NCBI RefSeq assembly: GCF_030547685.1
Contig: NZ_JAUOQM010000048.1
Coordinates: forward strand, 410,998 to 474,997
Length of the DNA: 64,000 nucleotides
Source: Gilvimarinus sp. 2_MG-2023
GTDB lineage: Bacteria; Pseudomonadota; Gammaproteobacteria; Pseudomonadales; Cellvibrionaceae
Direction of reading: 5' to 3'
Below the pieces are notes generated by a model, which was given only the letters and a program-made list of their open reading frames with translations, did not search any database and had not been told where the DNA came from. A program made the translations under genes and the position numbers. Position 1 is the first letter of the stretch. The number at the start of each line of letters is the position of its first letter. This document shows positions 49,344-58,383 of the stretch, piece by piece.

Positions 49344-49419
49344 GTTAACCCCCGCCACTCCACATTAACTATAGAAAGAATTCATAATGCGCCATAAGTT
49401 TCATCTAGCCCTACATTTA
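49344..49419 (-). repeat. dispersed repeat copy D (76 bases)
   Basis: GTTAACCCC...TATAGAAAGAATTCATAATG then CGCCATAAGTTTCATCTAGC and CCTACATTT; direct repeat of copy C, 20 bases after it. Confidence 0.8.
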
Positions 49420-49444
49420 GTTTATCGTTTGGCTCTCAATAGAT

Positions 49445-49476
49445 CCATGTGCCAAAAATTTCATCTGGCCCCATTA
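49445..49476 (-). repeat. dispersed repeat copy E (partial), overlaps the SIR2 gene stop
   Basis: CCATGTGCCAAAAATTTCAT then CTGGCCCCATTA. The last three bases are the TAA stop of the SIR2 gene, so this copy bounds that gene. It is inverted relative to copy F at the other end. Confidence 0.65.
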
Positions 49477-52400
49477 ATCCCAATCTTTCCATGGGTTCCT
49501 AATTTCGGAAAACTCATCGGGAGAAAGAGATAATTGACGCCATTTTTCAACGGCTTCTGGTACAGACAAACTTCGCGAGTTGTAATATTTCCAGAGCTCT
49601 GCGGCCACATTTGATGAGACACGCCGGACTTCCAGTTTCTCGTCAAAACTCAGATATAGATTGTCTCTATCGTATTCTGTATCGGTAAGTAATCTATCAA
49701 GTCGCCTTTGGACGGCTGTCTTCAATCCATCGGAGATACTGTTTGGTGAATTTTTCAGAATGCGGGCGATGACCCACAACGCCAAGCTTATAGAATTTAT
49801 TGAACACCATGTGAGGTATTGGCGGAGCATTGATGTTGGATTAGCATCCAAGGAATTAACATCAGCCTCATTGCCATCGATAATGATTTTTGAAATTGCA
49901 TTGAGACCATCTTTTTTAAGATCACTCTGATCCGATATCAAAGCTTCATTGATTCGATTATAAACTTCCGTCTTCTGATCGGGATATATATGAAGACATG
50001 TCGCTTCAGCAGTAATGCCCGGCAATCCATACTCCCGAACCTCCTTTAAGAGTCGACGGAGGGACATCTTGATTTCGACAGATAAATCTGTTCTGAGTTT
50101 GGGACCTACAACCTCAGCAAGCAACTCCAGCAAACGAGAAAATCTTACTCGAAACTCATCTTCTGTGGAGAAAAGACGTTTAGGCACATTTTCTTTTTCT
50201 TTGAGTCTCTCCTTATCGGCATCCCACCACTCGAGCAGTCGTTGCAGAATATCGATGGCATCCTCCGCTGTCCAGATGCTTCCGTCATTGCTGTTTGCTC
50301 CAAGAATTTCGCGCACGATGTGGATATCACCACCCGTTATGTGGACCCCCCTACCCTGCTTGTCTTTCTGAATCGGGAAAGGCATAGACATCACATAGTT
50401 TTTAAAAAGCTGAGCGGGGTCAACGTTCTCGGGATAAGGAAATATCAGAAACGCAAATTTGTAGAAATTGGTACCATCCGGCAGACCGTACTGATCTGTT
50501 TCCCGCCAGAGGACTTCGGCGAGTTTGCTAATTTGCTCATCGTCAAGTAGTTGCAGATCGTAAAGAGTTACCAGGGATGTGATTACCCAACGACGGCGAG
50601 CTGGATCATTCAACGCAGCCTGCCGGAACAAATCATCGACTAATCGGGACTGAATGTTCACGGCTGGGGCACCTTCGGGCTTTTGATTGATTTCTAGCAG
50701 CGAGAAGGGGTTTAGGTACTCACCTTCGATATACGGATCCAGACCCTCGGGAAAAGGAATTTTCAGCAAGCCCGGAACCAGCCTGTATTGCTCCACCTGA
50801 GACATAGAACTTATAAGCCGCTTGGTCAAATTTTTCACATTCCCGTAATTCGCTTTATAAGATGAAGCGTAGAGCCCGGCAACAAAGTCAAGAACGCGAC
50901 CCTTTGTTTTATCTGAACATTTGCAGCACAGCCTCGAAATCACTTCGGGCAGAAACTGGGCAAGGCGCACAGCGTAATTGATATTTCGGAACGTACCCCC
51001 CCCCTGAATTTCATCCCGATTTCGATTAAGTGCATCCAGGTAATTTTGAATGAGTTGGTCGGCCTTATCAGCTGAGAATTTGTAAACAGACTCACGACTG
51101 AACAGGCTATCAATATCCCTTGCATCACCACTCCCCAGCCTGAAGAGTGTTGCTATGGCCCAAAATAAAGAGTAATTTGAGATACATTGCAGGCTTACCA
51201 ACGCGGTTTTTGTCAGCATCGTGTAGCCTGGCAAGCCAACTTCCTCGCAAAATCGGAGAAATGAATAGGCGCTAAGCGCCTCTTGATCGGTACCGTGAAA
51301 ATGGTGAATCCTGGAGATTCGGCCAATATCAAATTCGCGCTTCTCTGTTAATGTTTTTCGCTGAACAGACGGCCTATCCAACTTTAGCTCGTACAATTTT
51401 AGTTCGTTCCACGGGTCACAGCGGAAAGCTTTAAGTTCATCCCAACGGGCATTTTGTTGTTGTAGCTCTCTTTTTCTCTGATCATCCCGAATATTTCTGA
51501 GGTACTTATCCCACTCTAGCTTTCTGTCATCTTCGCGATTTTTAACGAGGCATTCCCAATCTTTACTAGCAGTACTGAACGTTTCCTGCGGCTTAAGCTT
51601 AGCAATATAACTTGCTTGGCGCTTTGATTCAGATACCTGCTTATTTCGCTTCCACTTATCCAAAAAAACTTTTTTTATCTGCTCTACTTCTTCGGGTGTT
51701 GCAGTTTTTTCCACACTCCAAAGGTTTACATCGCTAATATAACGAAAGAGAACCATTTGATACGCTTCATTGGATATCGAAAAACATCTTGCGTAGTTTT
51801 TTCTCCTCTTTCGAGTCTCAACTAACGATAGTCTAATTTGATCGTCCATTTTATTCAAAAGGCCAAGCTCAGCGAACGCTGCTGCACGCTTTGCCATCCA
51901 GTATGGTTGAGTTTCGTTAGGCTGCCAGTTTTCAAGCCTCTGTTTGGCGTTGGGAAGATCCAAGGTAAAAAGGCTGAAGAGAAAGCCTTCGTAATGTAAA
52001 AATTCCCTCTGTTCCGCCGAAAGATGATCAGAAAGGGAAGGTATATTGAGCTGGTTTTCTGATTTCTGCCATTTATCGAGACATCCCTCCTCGCGATAGA
52101 AGCGGAGCATCGCCACTGCAATGGCCAGCCACGCCTGCCGAAGGTCATTCCATGGCAGTTCCTGATATTTCTCTTTGCCAGGGTGGATCTGGTAGTTTGT
52201 TGGAGGATTTTCGTTTTGAAATGGCCAATACTTTTCAAGGAGTTTTTCGCAGAGCTCAGCAAGCTTGTCGAAAACCGGCAGCAGGCATCGTTCAAGTCGC
52301 CAGATCAGCTCGAAAGCGTATTGAAGGTCCAGCCCAGGAGCTGATTTTTCTGTGTCTGGAAGACAATCAACCCAGGCGCTCGTAAACACCCATAAGTTCT

Positions 52401-53397
52401 CGCGGTTTTTATTAGGCAGGATCAACCAGCCGGGATAGGCCTGCCGCTGCCGTTGCCACTCTTCCGTGATTTTGCGAACCTCTTTACAGTCCGCATCGCG
52501 GGAAGGAGACATCATTTGGGGATTATAGGGCCAATCGAGGACATCCGGTTTGTTAGACTGCATATAACCGAAAAACCGCTCCAAAGCCTTTTTATGGTCG
52601 TGTTTTTCTACTCCTTCACAGCACGAGAGGTCAACCACCACTATTCCGCGTTGCGCCAGAAGTTGTAACCTCGCAGGCGACAGATCAAAGACCCCGACCA
52701 GATAGATTTTCTGAGTCTTGTCCTTGCCGAGATTGTCGCGAATCCAGCCGATCCACCGAAGAAAATTGGGATCATCCCCGGAAAAACCGATCAGGCAGAA
52801 GGTGTTTTCAAGGAGCGCCTGCTGAACAGTATTGACGAAAGGGGCAAAGTCATTCGGATAGCGCCGGTAATCCTCTTCGGTAATGATAAAGGGCCGCTCC
52901 GAAGGGAAGCTGCCGTGGAGCTTCACAATTCTGGGTTTAACGGCGTAAGGGATATCCTCCTTATTGATAACCGGCTCATATCGACGGGTCACGACCTTGG
53001 CACTGGCCCTCTCCAGCAAGGTGTCGTAATTGGTGGTGAACACATCGGCCCACGGCAGCTTAAGCAACTCGACATGGAGATCAGAAGGTTCGACATCCAG
53101 ATCAGGTATACTTGCGCGCAGCAAATTCTCCAGCGCAGGCCGTCCAATCCCGGCCTGCAGCTCTTCTGCCAGTCGCAAGACATTCAAATACTTTTGTTCG
53201 GTTGAGTCTGGTTTAACACCATGGTTTTTTTGATAAAATAGGTCACCCAACTGGGTCCAATCGGGAAACTCATTCCCCGCGTTCTTGCTGAAACCTGCAC
53301 CGACCATTACGACGGCTCGCTCTACCCATAAACGTTCCGCGATTTCGTTTAAATAGGGGCGAATTGAATCCGGCACATTGGCTTCCGTTGCACTCAT
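49474..53397 (-). CDS. SIR2-domain protein with long helical C-terminus, probable antiphage NADase
   Basis: 1307 residues from the ATG at 53397, which has GGAAG six bases upstream; a TTG at 53451 is less likely. The N-terminal SIR2-like domain (about 10-290) has VGAGFS, TTNYDTLLER (Asn123), KLHGS with the catalytic His161, and IGFSGDDPNFLRW. The remaining 1000 residues are charged, helical and repeat-like, with no recognised domain. Such long SIR2-helical proteins (DSR1/DSR2-type) deplete NAD when they sense phage proteins; this role is inferred. Bracketed by inverted copies of a dispersed repeat. Confidence 0.85.
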   Translation of the reverse strand: MSATEANVPDSIRPYLNEIAERLWVERAVVMVGAGFSKNAGNEFPDWTQLGDLFYQKNHGVKPDSTEQKYLNVLRLAEELQAGIGRPALENLLRASIPDLDVEPSDLHVELLKLPWADVFTTNYDTLLERASAKVVTRRYEPVINKEDIPYAVKPRIVKLHGSFPSERPFIITEEDYRRYPNDFAPFVNTVQQALLENTFCLIGFSGDDPNFLRWIGWIRDNLGKDKTQKIYLVGVFDLSPARLQLLAQRGIVVVDLSCCEGVEKHDHKKALERFFGYMQSNKPDVLDWPYNPQMMSPSRDADCKEVRKITEEWQRQRQAYPGWLILPNKNRENLWVFTSAWVDCLPDTEKSAPGLDLQYAFELIWRLERCLLPVFDKLAELCEKLLEKYWPFQNENPPTNYQIHPGKEKYQELPWNDLRQAWLAIAVAMLRFYREEGCLDKWQKSENQLNIPSLSDHLSAEQREFLHYEGFLFSLFTLDLPNAKQRLENWQPNETQPYWMAKRAAAFAELGLLNKMDDQIRLSLVETRKRRKNYARCFSISNEAYQMVLFRYISDVNLWSVEKTATPEEVEQIKKVFLDKWKRNKQVSESKRQASYIAKLKPQETFSTASKDWECLVKNREDDRKLEWDKYLRNIRDDQRKRELQQQNARWDELKAFRCDPWNELKLYELKLDRPSVQRKTLTEKREFDIGRISRIHHFHGTDQEALSAYSFLRFCEEVGLPGYTMLTKTALVSLQCISNYSLFWAIATLFRLGSGDARDIDSLFSRESVYKFSADKADQLIQNYLDALNRNRDEIQGGGTFRNINYAVRLAQFLPEVISRLCCKCSDKTKGRVLDFVAGLYASSYKANYGNVKNLTKRLISSMSQVEQYRLVPGLLKIPFPEGLDPYIEGEYLNPFSLLEINQKPEGAPAVNIQSRLVDDLFRQAALNDPARRRWVITSLVTLYDLQLLDDEQISKLAEVLWRETDQYGLPDGTNFYKFAFLIFPYPENVDPAQLFKNYVMSMPFPIQKDKQGRGVHITGGDIHIVREILGANSNDGSIWTAEDAIDILQRLLEWWDADKERLKEKENVPKRLFSTEDEFRVRFSRLLELLAEVVGPKLRTDLSVEIKMSLRRLLKEVREYGLPGITAEATCLHIYPDQKTEVYNRINEALISDQSDLKKDGLNAISKIIIDGNEADVNSLDANPTSMLRQYLTWCSINSISLALWVIARILKNSPNSISDGLKTAVQRRLDRLLTDTEYDRDNLYLSFDEKLEVRRVSSNVAAELWKYYNSRSLSVPEAVEKWRQLSLSPDEFSEIRNPWKDWD

Positions 53398-53452
53398 TAC
53401 ACTCTTCCTTCTTTGGCTAGCGCCCGCATTTTCAGCTATTTTGGAGCTCAAA

Positions 53453-53489
53453 AAATGGGGTCAGATGAAACTTATGACAATTAGTTATG
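53453..53489 (+). repeat. dispersed repeat copy F (partial), upstream of the SIR2 gene
   Basis: AAATGGGGTCAGATGAAACT then TATGACAATTAGTTATG. Direct repeat of copy B, inverted relative to copy E; lies between the SIR2 gene start and the next gene. Confidence 0.7.
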
Positions 53490-53498
53490 TTAACCACT

Positions 53499-54245
53499 CT
53501 ACAGCGTGATCTTGAGATCTTTTGTAGCCAGCTCCTTTACTTGGTCAATTAAATCTGCCACATTCTTTTTGCATATTGAATAATGAGAAAGAAGCCGTTC
53601 GAAATAATCGCGTTTATCTTCTCCGCCCTCGTAATCCTGCTCAATTTCCCGTTCATACAACTCAAATTTTAAGGCAATAACTTTATCACGGATACCACTC
53701 AAATTTGGGTGCAAGTATATTGACTTCAACACAAACAATTCGTCTAGATGTGAGATGCTATCTTTTGCACTCTCGAATAGTCGCTGTCGATTTTCAGTTG
53801 ACTGCTCGTTATCATATTTCTTTTTAAAAGCCTCCTGCTCTCCTTCAATATATTCTTGATAGGAGCGAAAGTACTCTTCTTCTCCGGGTAGTTCATAAGG
53901 ACAACAGGGTATATTTGTTTCTATAAAAACGAAATTACCTGAATACTCATGATAATAAAAATAGATTATTTCTAAGTATCTATTAACCACATATAAACCA
54001 GCGATCAACTCTTCATACGCCGATCGTTTTGTTTCCCAGATCTGTTGCTTGACCCAGTACTTCTCTCCCAATTCAATTTTAATTTTTTCTACTGCTTTCG
54101 TGCTCGCTCTAAGCTGTTCCAGTGCAATATTAAAGTCTTCTTTTGAAGCTAAATTTTCAAGACGCTTTTTTACATACCACCCCAAAGGCGCCACAATAAG
54201 AGCAGTTAAAAGAGCTGGAAAATATTCCATATAATTTACATCCAT
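53499..54245 (-). CDS. membrane-anchored coiled-coil hypothetical protein
   Basis: 248 residues from the ATG at 54245, chosen for AAGGGG six bases before it (an ATG five codons earlier also exists). One N-terminal helix (YFPALLTALIVAPLGWYV), then a long helical, strongly charged cytoplasmic domain with acidic segments (YEREIEQDYEGGEDKRDY). No family recognised. Same strand as the SIR2 gene and 101 bases upstream, so the two could be expressed together. Confidence 0.65.
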   Translation of the reverse strand: MDVNYMEYFPALLTALIVAPLGWYVKKRLENLASKEDFNIALEQLRASTKAVEKIKIELGEKYWVKQQIWETKRSAYEELIAGLYVVNRYLEIIYFYYHEYSGNFVFIETNIPCCPYELPGEEEYFRSYQEYIEGEQEAFKKKYDNEQSTENRQRLFESAKDSISHLDELFVLKSIYLHPNLSGIRDKVIALKFELYEREIEQDYEGGEDKRDYFERLLSHYSICKKNVADLIDQVKELATKDLKITL

Positions 54246-54550
54246 TAGGTACCCCTTCATATTCAGACAGTGAGAACATAAATTTGTATATCATGCATGA
54301 GCATTATCACGCCTTGAGAAAAGGTCAGGAACACGTCACAAACTTTTGATTTTTAAGCGATTTACTTATTTATTAGTTCCAGGAAGGGAGAGCAAAGCGT
54401 GCGTGCGCATTATCTCGCACACGAGAGTCTTATTATCTAACCTTCCGATTTGGTTAAGACACTGACTATAAAGGTTTTTTTATATATTGAAAACCGCAAA
54501 GCATGCACACAGGTGTGGGCAAGCGTGCGAAGCCAACAATTGGGGTTGAG

Positions 54551-54617
54551 CGTCTGATGAAAAATGAAAGCCTGATGTCTGATGAAAGTCTGACGTCTGA
54601 CGCCTGATGTCAGATGC
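54551..54617. repeat. degenerate TCTGATG/TCTGACG heptamer cluster 1
   Basis: Repeats of GTCTGATG, CCTGATG, AGTCTGACG and GTCTGACG with irregular spacing over 67 bases. Confidence 0.7.
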
Positions 54618-54901
54618 AAAAACAAAACCCACTACGAAGTCCCCTCCCCCATCTCATCCAGCCGAATTTGAGTTAATTTTGTGGGTTAATTGCACATGGA
54701 GGTGCAATTAAGGAAAAACGCTGGGAAGCGATTTTTTCCGACCCTCAAAATTGGCTTGAATTCAGGAACCCGAATAGCTGCATGGACGTAGTGTATTAGA
54801 GCAACGCAGGAGCAGTTGCCGAGGGCTGAGATGTGCGAGGTTGATTTTGACGTGAATGGATTCACTAATGTCGTGGGCGCATGGAAGCGCAGGAACGACC
54901 G

Positions 54902-54930
54902 GGTACTTCTTTGCTCACCAAAGAAGTACC
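54902..54930. repeat. perfect 12-base inverted repeat
   Basis: GGTACTTCTTTG and CAAAGAAGTACC around loop CTCAC. It looks like part of a dispersed intergenic element; no T-tract follows. Confidence 0.75.
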
Positions 54931-54969
54931 TCGCCCGCCCGGCGACCGAGGGCAAAAGGTTAAAATACA

Positions 54970-55017
54970 GTCTGATGTCTGACGAGAACTGAAGGTCTGA
55001 CGTCCGACGTCTGACGC
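54970..55017. repeat. degenerate TCTGACG heptamer cluster 2
   Basis: Same heptamer family as 54551-54617 (GTCTGATG, GTCTGACG, GTCCGACG, GTCTGACG), 350 bases further on and directly before the accA terminator. Confidence 0.7.
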
Positions 55018-55020
55018 AAA

Positions 55021-55048
55021 AAAAAGCCCCTTCAAAAAGGGGCTTTTT
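55021..55048 (-). terminator. accA terminator
   Basis: Perfect 12-base arms AAAAAGCCCCTT and AAGGGGCTTTTT with a four-base loop, 18 bases after the accA stop. Confidence 0.92.
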
Positions 55049-55065
55049 AGAAAAAACACTAACCG

Positions 55066-56016
55066 TTACGGATTCCCGTAACTCATCAACCGCTCATAGC
55101 GCTTCTCAAGCAACTCCTCAATCGGAACCCCAGACAAACGATCAAGCTGATCGGACAAACGCAGACGCAGGTTATCGGCCATGACATCAATATCGCGATG
55201 CGCACCGCCCAGTGGTTCAGGGATGGTTTCATCGACAATACCCAGCTCTTCCAGAACACTGGAGGTAACCCCCATTGCCTCGGCAGCCAGCGGCGCCTTG
55301 TCGACGGTTTTCCAGATGATATTGGCGCAGCCTTCGGGCGAGATGACAAAATAGGTGGAGTATTGCAGCATGTTGAGGTGGTCGCCCACGCCAATAGCCA
55401 AAGCACCACCGGAGGAGCCTTCACCAATAACGGTACAGATAATCGGAGTTTTTAAACGTGACATGACCGCCAGATTTTGGGCGATGGCCTCACTGATGCC
55501 GCGCTCCTCACTGTCGATGCCAGGATAGGCCCCGGGGGTGTCGATCAGAGTTAGCACTGGCAGTTTAAAACGCTCGGCCATTTCCATCAGGCGCAGCGCT
55601 TTTCGATAGCCTTCAGGTTTAGGCATACCAAAGTTGCGGGCAACCTTTTCGCTGACGCTGCGGCCCTTCTCTTCGCCGATAACCATAACCGGCTTACCAT
55701 CTAAACGGGCAACGCCGCCGACAATGGCCTGATCGTCACCGAAGTGACGGTCGCCGTGCAACTCGTCCCAATCGGTAAAGATCCGCTTAATATAGTCGGT
55801 GGTATAGGGGCGCTGAGGGTGACGAGCCACCTGCACAATCTGCCACGGGGTCAGATTGCTGTAGATGCTTTCGGTCAGCTTAGTGCTTTTTTCCTTCAGC
55901 TTGGAGATTTCATCGGTAATGTTCAGGTCGTTATCATTGCCGACAAGCTGCAGCTCTTCGATTTTGCCTTCGAGAACGGCGATGGGCTGTTCAAATTCTA
56001 GATAATTCAGATTCAT
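55066..56016 (-). CDS. accA: AccA, acetyl-CoA carboxylase carboxyltransferase alpha subunit
   Basis: Pairs with AccD to transfer the carboxyl group from biotin to acetyl-CoA, the committed step of fatty-acid synthesis. 316 residues from the ATG at 56016 ([22 protein letters not shown] aligns with the family; a TTG three codons earlier does not). [30 protein letters not shown] and [15 protein letters not shown] are diagnostic. Confidence 0.96.
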   Translation of the reverse strand: MNLNYLEFEQPIAVLEGKIEELQLVGNDNDLNITDEISKLKEKSTKLTESIYSNLTPWQIVQVARHPQRPYTTDYIKRIFTDWDELHGDRHFGDDQAIVGGVARLDGKPVMVIGEEKGRSVSEKVARNFGMPKPEGYRKALRLMEMAERFKLPVLTLIDTPGAYPGIDSEERGISEAIAQNLAVMSRLKTPIICTVIGEGSSGGALAIGVGDHLNMLQYSTYFVISPEGCANIIWKTVDKAPLAAEAMGVTSSVLEELGIVDETIPEPLGGAHRDIDVMADNLRLRLSDQLDRLSGVPIEELLEKRYERLMSYGNP

Positions 56017-56197
56017 AATTGTCAATGAAGCCTTGTCGGGCCACCGTAGCAGCCCCAGATTTAATCGGTTTTAGGCCGCATAAGATACGCGAAATAGCGT
56101 TAATAGTCGACCCTTGGCGCATTTATCAACAGCCAGCCTCAACAAGCCGCCCACCGCCTTAGCTTTACGTACAAAGGTGTGCATAAATTATACAAAA

Positions 56198-56220
56198 CAG
56201 GGCGCACCGGTCCTGCCCTG
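56198..56220 (-). terminator. possible terminator of the urease operon
   Basis: On the minus strand CAGGGC and GCCCTG with an 11-base loop are followed by TTTTGTAT. Short stem, so weak evidence; placed 49 bases after the small membrane gene that ends the urease run. Confidence 0.4.
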
Positions 56221-56268
56221 GCCGACCCATCGAAATAGCTCTGCTTTATAGGTAAACCGATTAACCCA

Positions 56269-56481
56269 CTAGCGGTCTTCCCGATCGCGTCGCTCGCCCA
56301 TACCGCGCAAGTAGCGCGATACAACCCAGTACCCCACCAGTAAAAAAGCCACCAAGGCAAAGCTTGCGATGGAGAAGTGAATATGGTCGGACACATCACT
56401 GCTGTGATGTGGATGTGCTTGCGCCACGCAGGTCACCAATAAGGTCATTAAGCCGGCAGCGATTTTTATTACAGTGTTCAT
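56269..56481 (-). CDS. small His-rich membrane protein downstream of ureG
   Basis: 70 residues from the ATG at 56481, which has GGAG five bases upstream. N-terminal signal-like helix (VIKIAAGLMTLLVTCVAQA), then AHPHHSSDVSDHIHF and a second helix (FALVAFLLVGYWVVSRYL) with a basic end. Five His in ten residues facing the periplasm suggest metal binding. It follows ureG by 41 bases in the same direction, so a nickel-related role is a fair guess; no known family recognised. Confidence 0.65.
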   Translation of the reverse strand: MNTVIKIAAGLMTLLVTCVAQAHPHHSSDVSDHIHFSIASFALVAFLLVGYWVVSRYLRGMGERRDREDR

Positions 56482-56522
56482 AAAAACTCCTAACATCAAA
56501 TATAAGGGCAATAGGTTAAAGC

Positions 56523-57134
56523 TTAAGCCGATAACATGCCGGCTTGCTCAATAAAGGCAATCACATCGGCCACACCGGTTTCGTCTTTTAAATTAGTAAA
56601 GATAAAGGGTTTGTCACCGCGCATTTTTTTCGCATCGCGATCCATTACATCGAGATCGGCGCCCACCAACGGTGCCAAATCAATTTTATTGATGATCAAT
56701 AAATCGGATTTGGTGATGCCCGGCCCACCCTTGCGGGGAATTTTATCGCCGGCCGATACGTCGATGACGTAGAGGGTTAAGTCGGACAATTCTGGGCTAA
56801 AAGTTGCGGCCAAATTGTCGCCACCGCTTTCAATTAAAATAACATCCAGCCCCTCGTGGCGGCGCTGCAATTCGGCCACGGCGGATAAGTTCATGGAGGC
56901 GTCTTCGCGGATCGCTGTGTGCGGGCAGCCGCCGGTTTCAACCCCCATAATACGATCGTCTTCCAGCGCTTTGTGACGCTGTAAAAACTCCTGATCTTCG
57001 CGGGTATAAATATCGTTGGTGATAACCGCGATGTTGTATTTATTTTTTAAATGCGCGCACAAGGATTTTACCAATGCGGTTTTGCCCGAGCCTACCGGGC
57101 CACCAATGCCCAGTCGTAATGTGGGTTTTTGCAT
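56523..57134 (-). CDS. ureG: UreG, urease accessory GTPase
   Basis: SIMIBI GTPase that delivers nickel to apo-urease with UreF and UreD. 203 residues with P-loop [15 protein letters not shown], metal-binding CPH in [22 protein letters not shown] and [13 protein letters not shown]. Last of the ureDABCEFG genes. Confidence 0.97.
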   Translation of the reverse strand: MQKPTLRLGIGGPVGSGKTALVKSLCAHLKNKYNIAVITNDIYTREDQEFLQRHKALEDDRIMGVETGGCPHTAIREDASMNLSAVAELQRRHEGLDVILIESGGDNLAATFSPELSDLTLYVIDVSAGDKIPRKGGPGITKSDLLIINKIDLAPLVGADLDVMDRDAKKMRGDKPFIFTNLKDETGVADVIAFIEQAGMLSA

Positions 57135-57181
57135 AACAGTTCCTAAATTTACTCTTTTAATAAGATTAGAATTATCTCGCG

Positions 57182-57853
57182 TTACGATCTAAATAATCGC
57201 GAATATTGTCTTTCGTGCAGGCTGGAGGCGAGCGCCACGCCGGGCAAACTTTGCCCCAAAAGCTCATCGGGCACATCACTTGCCCCTTTACACACCGCTG
57301 GAATATGGGGCAATAATGCCACCAATATTTTTTGCGCCTGTGTTTGCCCCAAAGGCACTATTTTAGTCGCCGCGGCCACTTGGTTTTCCAGCCAACTCCA
57401 CACAAAACCTTCGGCCAAATCTTCGATGGCAATATTCCAATGCACGCCGGCCAATGCAAACTGACAGGTAAAACTGGGCGTGGCGCGATAAAGGTTAATA
57501 TCCGCTTGCGCTACTTCTAGTGATTGCAATAAACGGTTTAGGGCAACGCCTAGCTGCTCGTCTTCCAACAACAGTTCGCGGGTTTCGCGGCAGGCGCGCA
57601 GGTAATCGTTAAGCCGATTAATCTCGTCAATATTATTAGATTGCCAGGCGGCGTAAAAGCGGTGCAGCAAGGGCAAATCCAAAGTCGCTAAAGAACGCTG
57701 CATCAGTGACAGCATCCAATCTTCCAGCTCGTTTTGCTCCTTGAGCCAGCCGCTGTCAATGGCGTACTCCAACCCTTGCGAATAGGCATAGGCACCGACC
57801 GGCAGCGCTGGGCTCACCAAGTGCATTAAATGCAATAGCGCCTGGCCCGCCAT
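57182..57853 (-). CDS. ureF: UreF, urease accessory protein
   Basis: Helical GTPase-activating/gating partner of UreG in nickel insertion. 223 residues with [27 protein letters not shown] at the start and SRLFRS at the end. The ATG follows the ureE stop immediately (TAAATG), so translation is coupled. Confidence 0.95.
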   Translation of the reverse strand: MAGQALLHLMHLVSPALPVGAYAYSQGLEYAIDSGWLKEQNELEDWMLSLMQRSLATLDLPLLHRFYAAWQSNNIDEINRLNDYLRACRETRELLLEDEQLGVALNRLLQSLEVAQADINLYRATPSFTCQFALAGVHWNIAIEDLAEGFVWSWLENQVAAATKIVPLGQTQAQKILVALLPHIPAVCKGASDVPDELLGQSLPGVALASSLHERQYSRLFRS

Positions 57854-58375
57854 TTATCCGACGGCCTCATCATGGCTATGTGAATGGTCGTGGCTGTGTC
57901 CGTGTCCGTGTCCGTGTCCGTGTCCGTGTCCGTGTCCGTGTCCGTGTCCGGAGCCATGATAGGCACCGTTTTCAGGGTGAAATGGCAATTGCGCAACGTT
58001 TATCGTCAACCCGAGTCCGTACACCATATCATCCAGAACATGATCGTGCTGGTAGCGCAGAAAACCCGCGCCAATTTGCAAGGGCACATGCCGGTTACCC
58101 AAATGGTATGCGGCACGCATTAGGGCCAAGGCGTCATTCGACTCCACCTGGCTGACGTTTTCATTGGCAGCAACGATTTGCACTAAGGTGCCATCGCGAC
58201 ACTCCAGCACCTCGCCATCGGCCAAAACGTGGCCGCGCTCTAAAAACCAGCCGAGGGGTTGTCCGCAGCGAGTTTGACAGCGGTGACGACTTTTTTGCCG
58301 CTGCTCAAAGGTCAGCTCGGCTGTGGGCATAGTGGGCTCGGGCTGGCGCTCGACAATATGAAAAGCTTCTAGCAT
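57854..58375 (-). CDS. ureE: UreE, urease nickel metallochaperone with Gly-His tail
   Basis: Dimeric chaperone that carries nickel to the activation complex. 173 residues: peptide-binding-like N-terminal domain (to about 75), C-terminal domain with the conserved interface His in [10 protein letters not shown], then a tail of nine Gly-His dipeptides followed by [10 protein letters not shown]. The tail is encoded by a nine-copy hexanucleotide repeat, so its length may vary between strains. Confidence 0.96.
   Translation of the reverse strand: MLEAFHIVERQPEPTMPTAELTFEQRQKSRHRCQTRCGQPLGWFLERGHVLADGEVLECRDGTLVQIVAANENVSQVESNDALALMRAAYHLGNRHVPLQIGAGFLRYQHDHVLDDMVYGLGLTINVAQLPFHPENGAYHGSGHGHGHGHGHGHGHGHGHSHDHSHSHDEAVG
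57896..57949. repeat. nine tandem copies of GTGTCC
   Basis: Perfect hexanucleotide array within ureE; the minus strand reads GGACAC, Gly-His. Since the unit is six bases, gain or loss of copies keeps the frame. Confidence 0.97.
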
Positions 58376-58383
58376 AAAAACCT

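Larger units (their letters stand above)
49000..49473. other. 474-base repeat-filled intergenic region
   Basis: No gene is seen. It is AT-rich and contains three or four copies of the dispersed repeat (49209-49242, 49249-49323, 49344-49419, and the start of 49445-49476), plus the upstream region of the halocin-like gene. Confidence 0.6.
54246..55065. other. 820-base region without genes, rich in short repeats
   Basis: No supported gene. It holds two clusters of a TCTGACG-like heptamer (54551-54617, 54970-55017), a perfect 12-base inverted repeat (54902-54930) and the accA terminator. Open frames of 60-90 codons here have no ribosome sites. It marks the right edge of the accessory island. Confidence 0.6.

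Noticed and set aside
44829-54245. Integron cassette array
   Set aside because: Single genes with long gaps suggested it, but no paired attC core sites (RYYYAAC/GTTRRRY) are found downstream of the genes and no integrase is in the window; GTTAACC in the repeats does not fit GTTRRRY.
54686-55059. Short genes before accA
   Set aside because: Open frames of 64-89 codons there have no ribosome sites and run through the heptamer repeats, the palindrome and the terminator.
57896-57949. CRISPR or satellite array
   Set aside because: It is a coding hexanucleotide repeat within ureE, without spacers.
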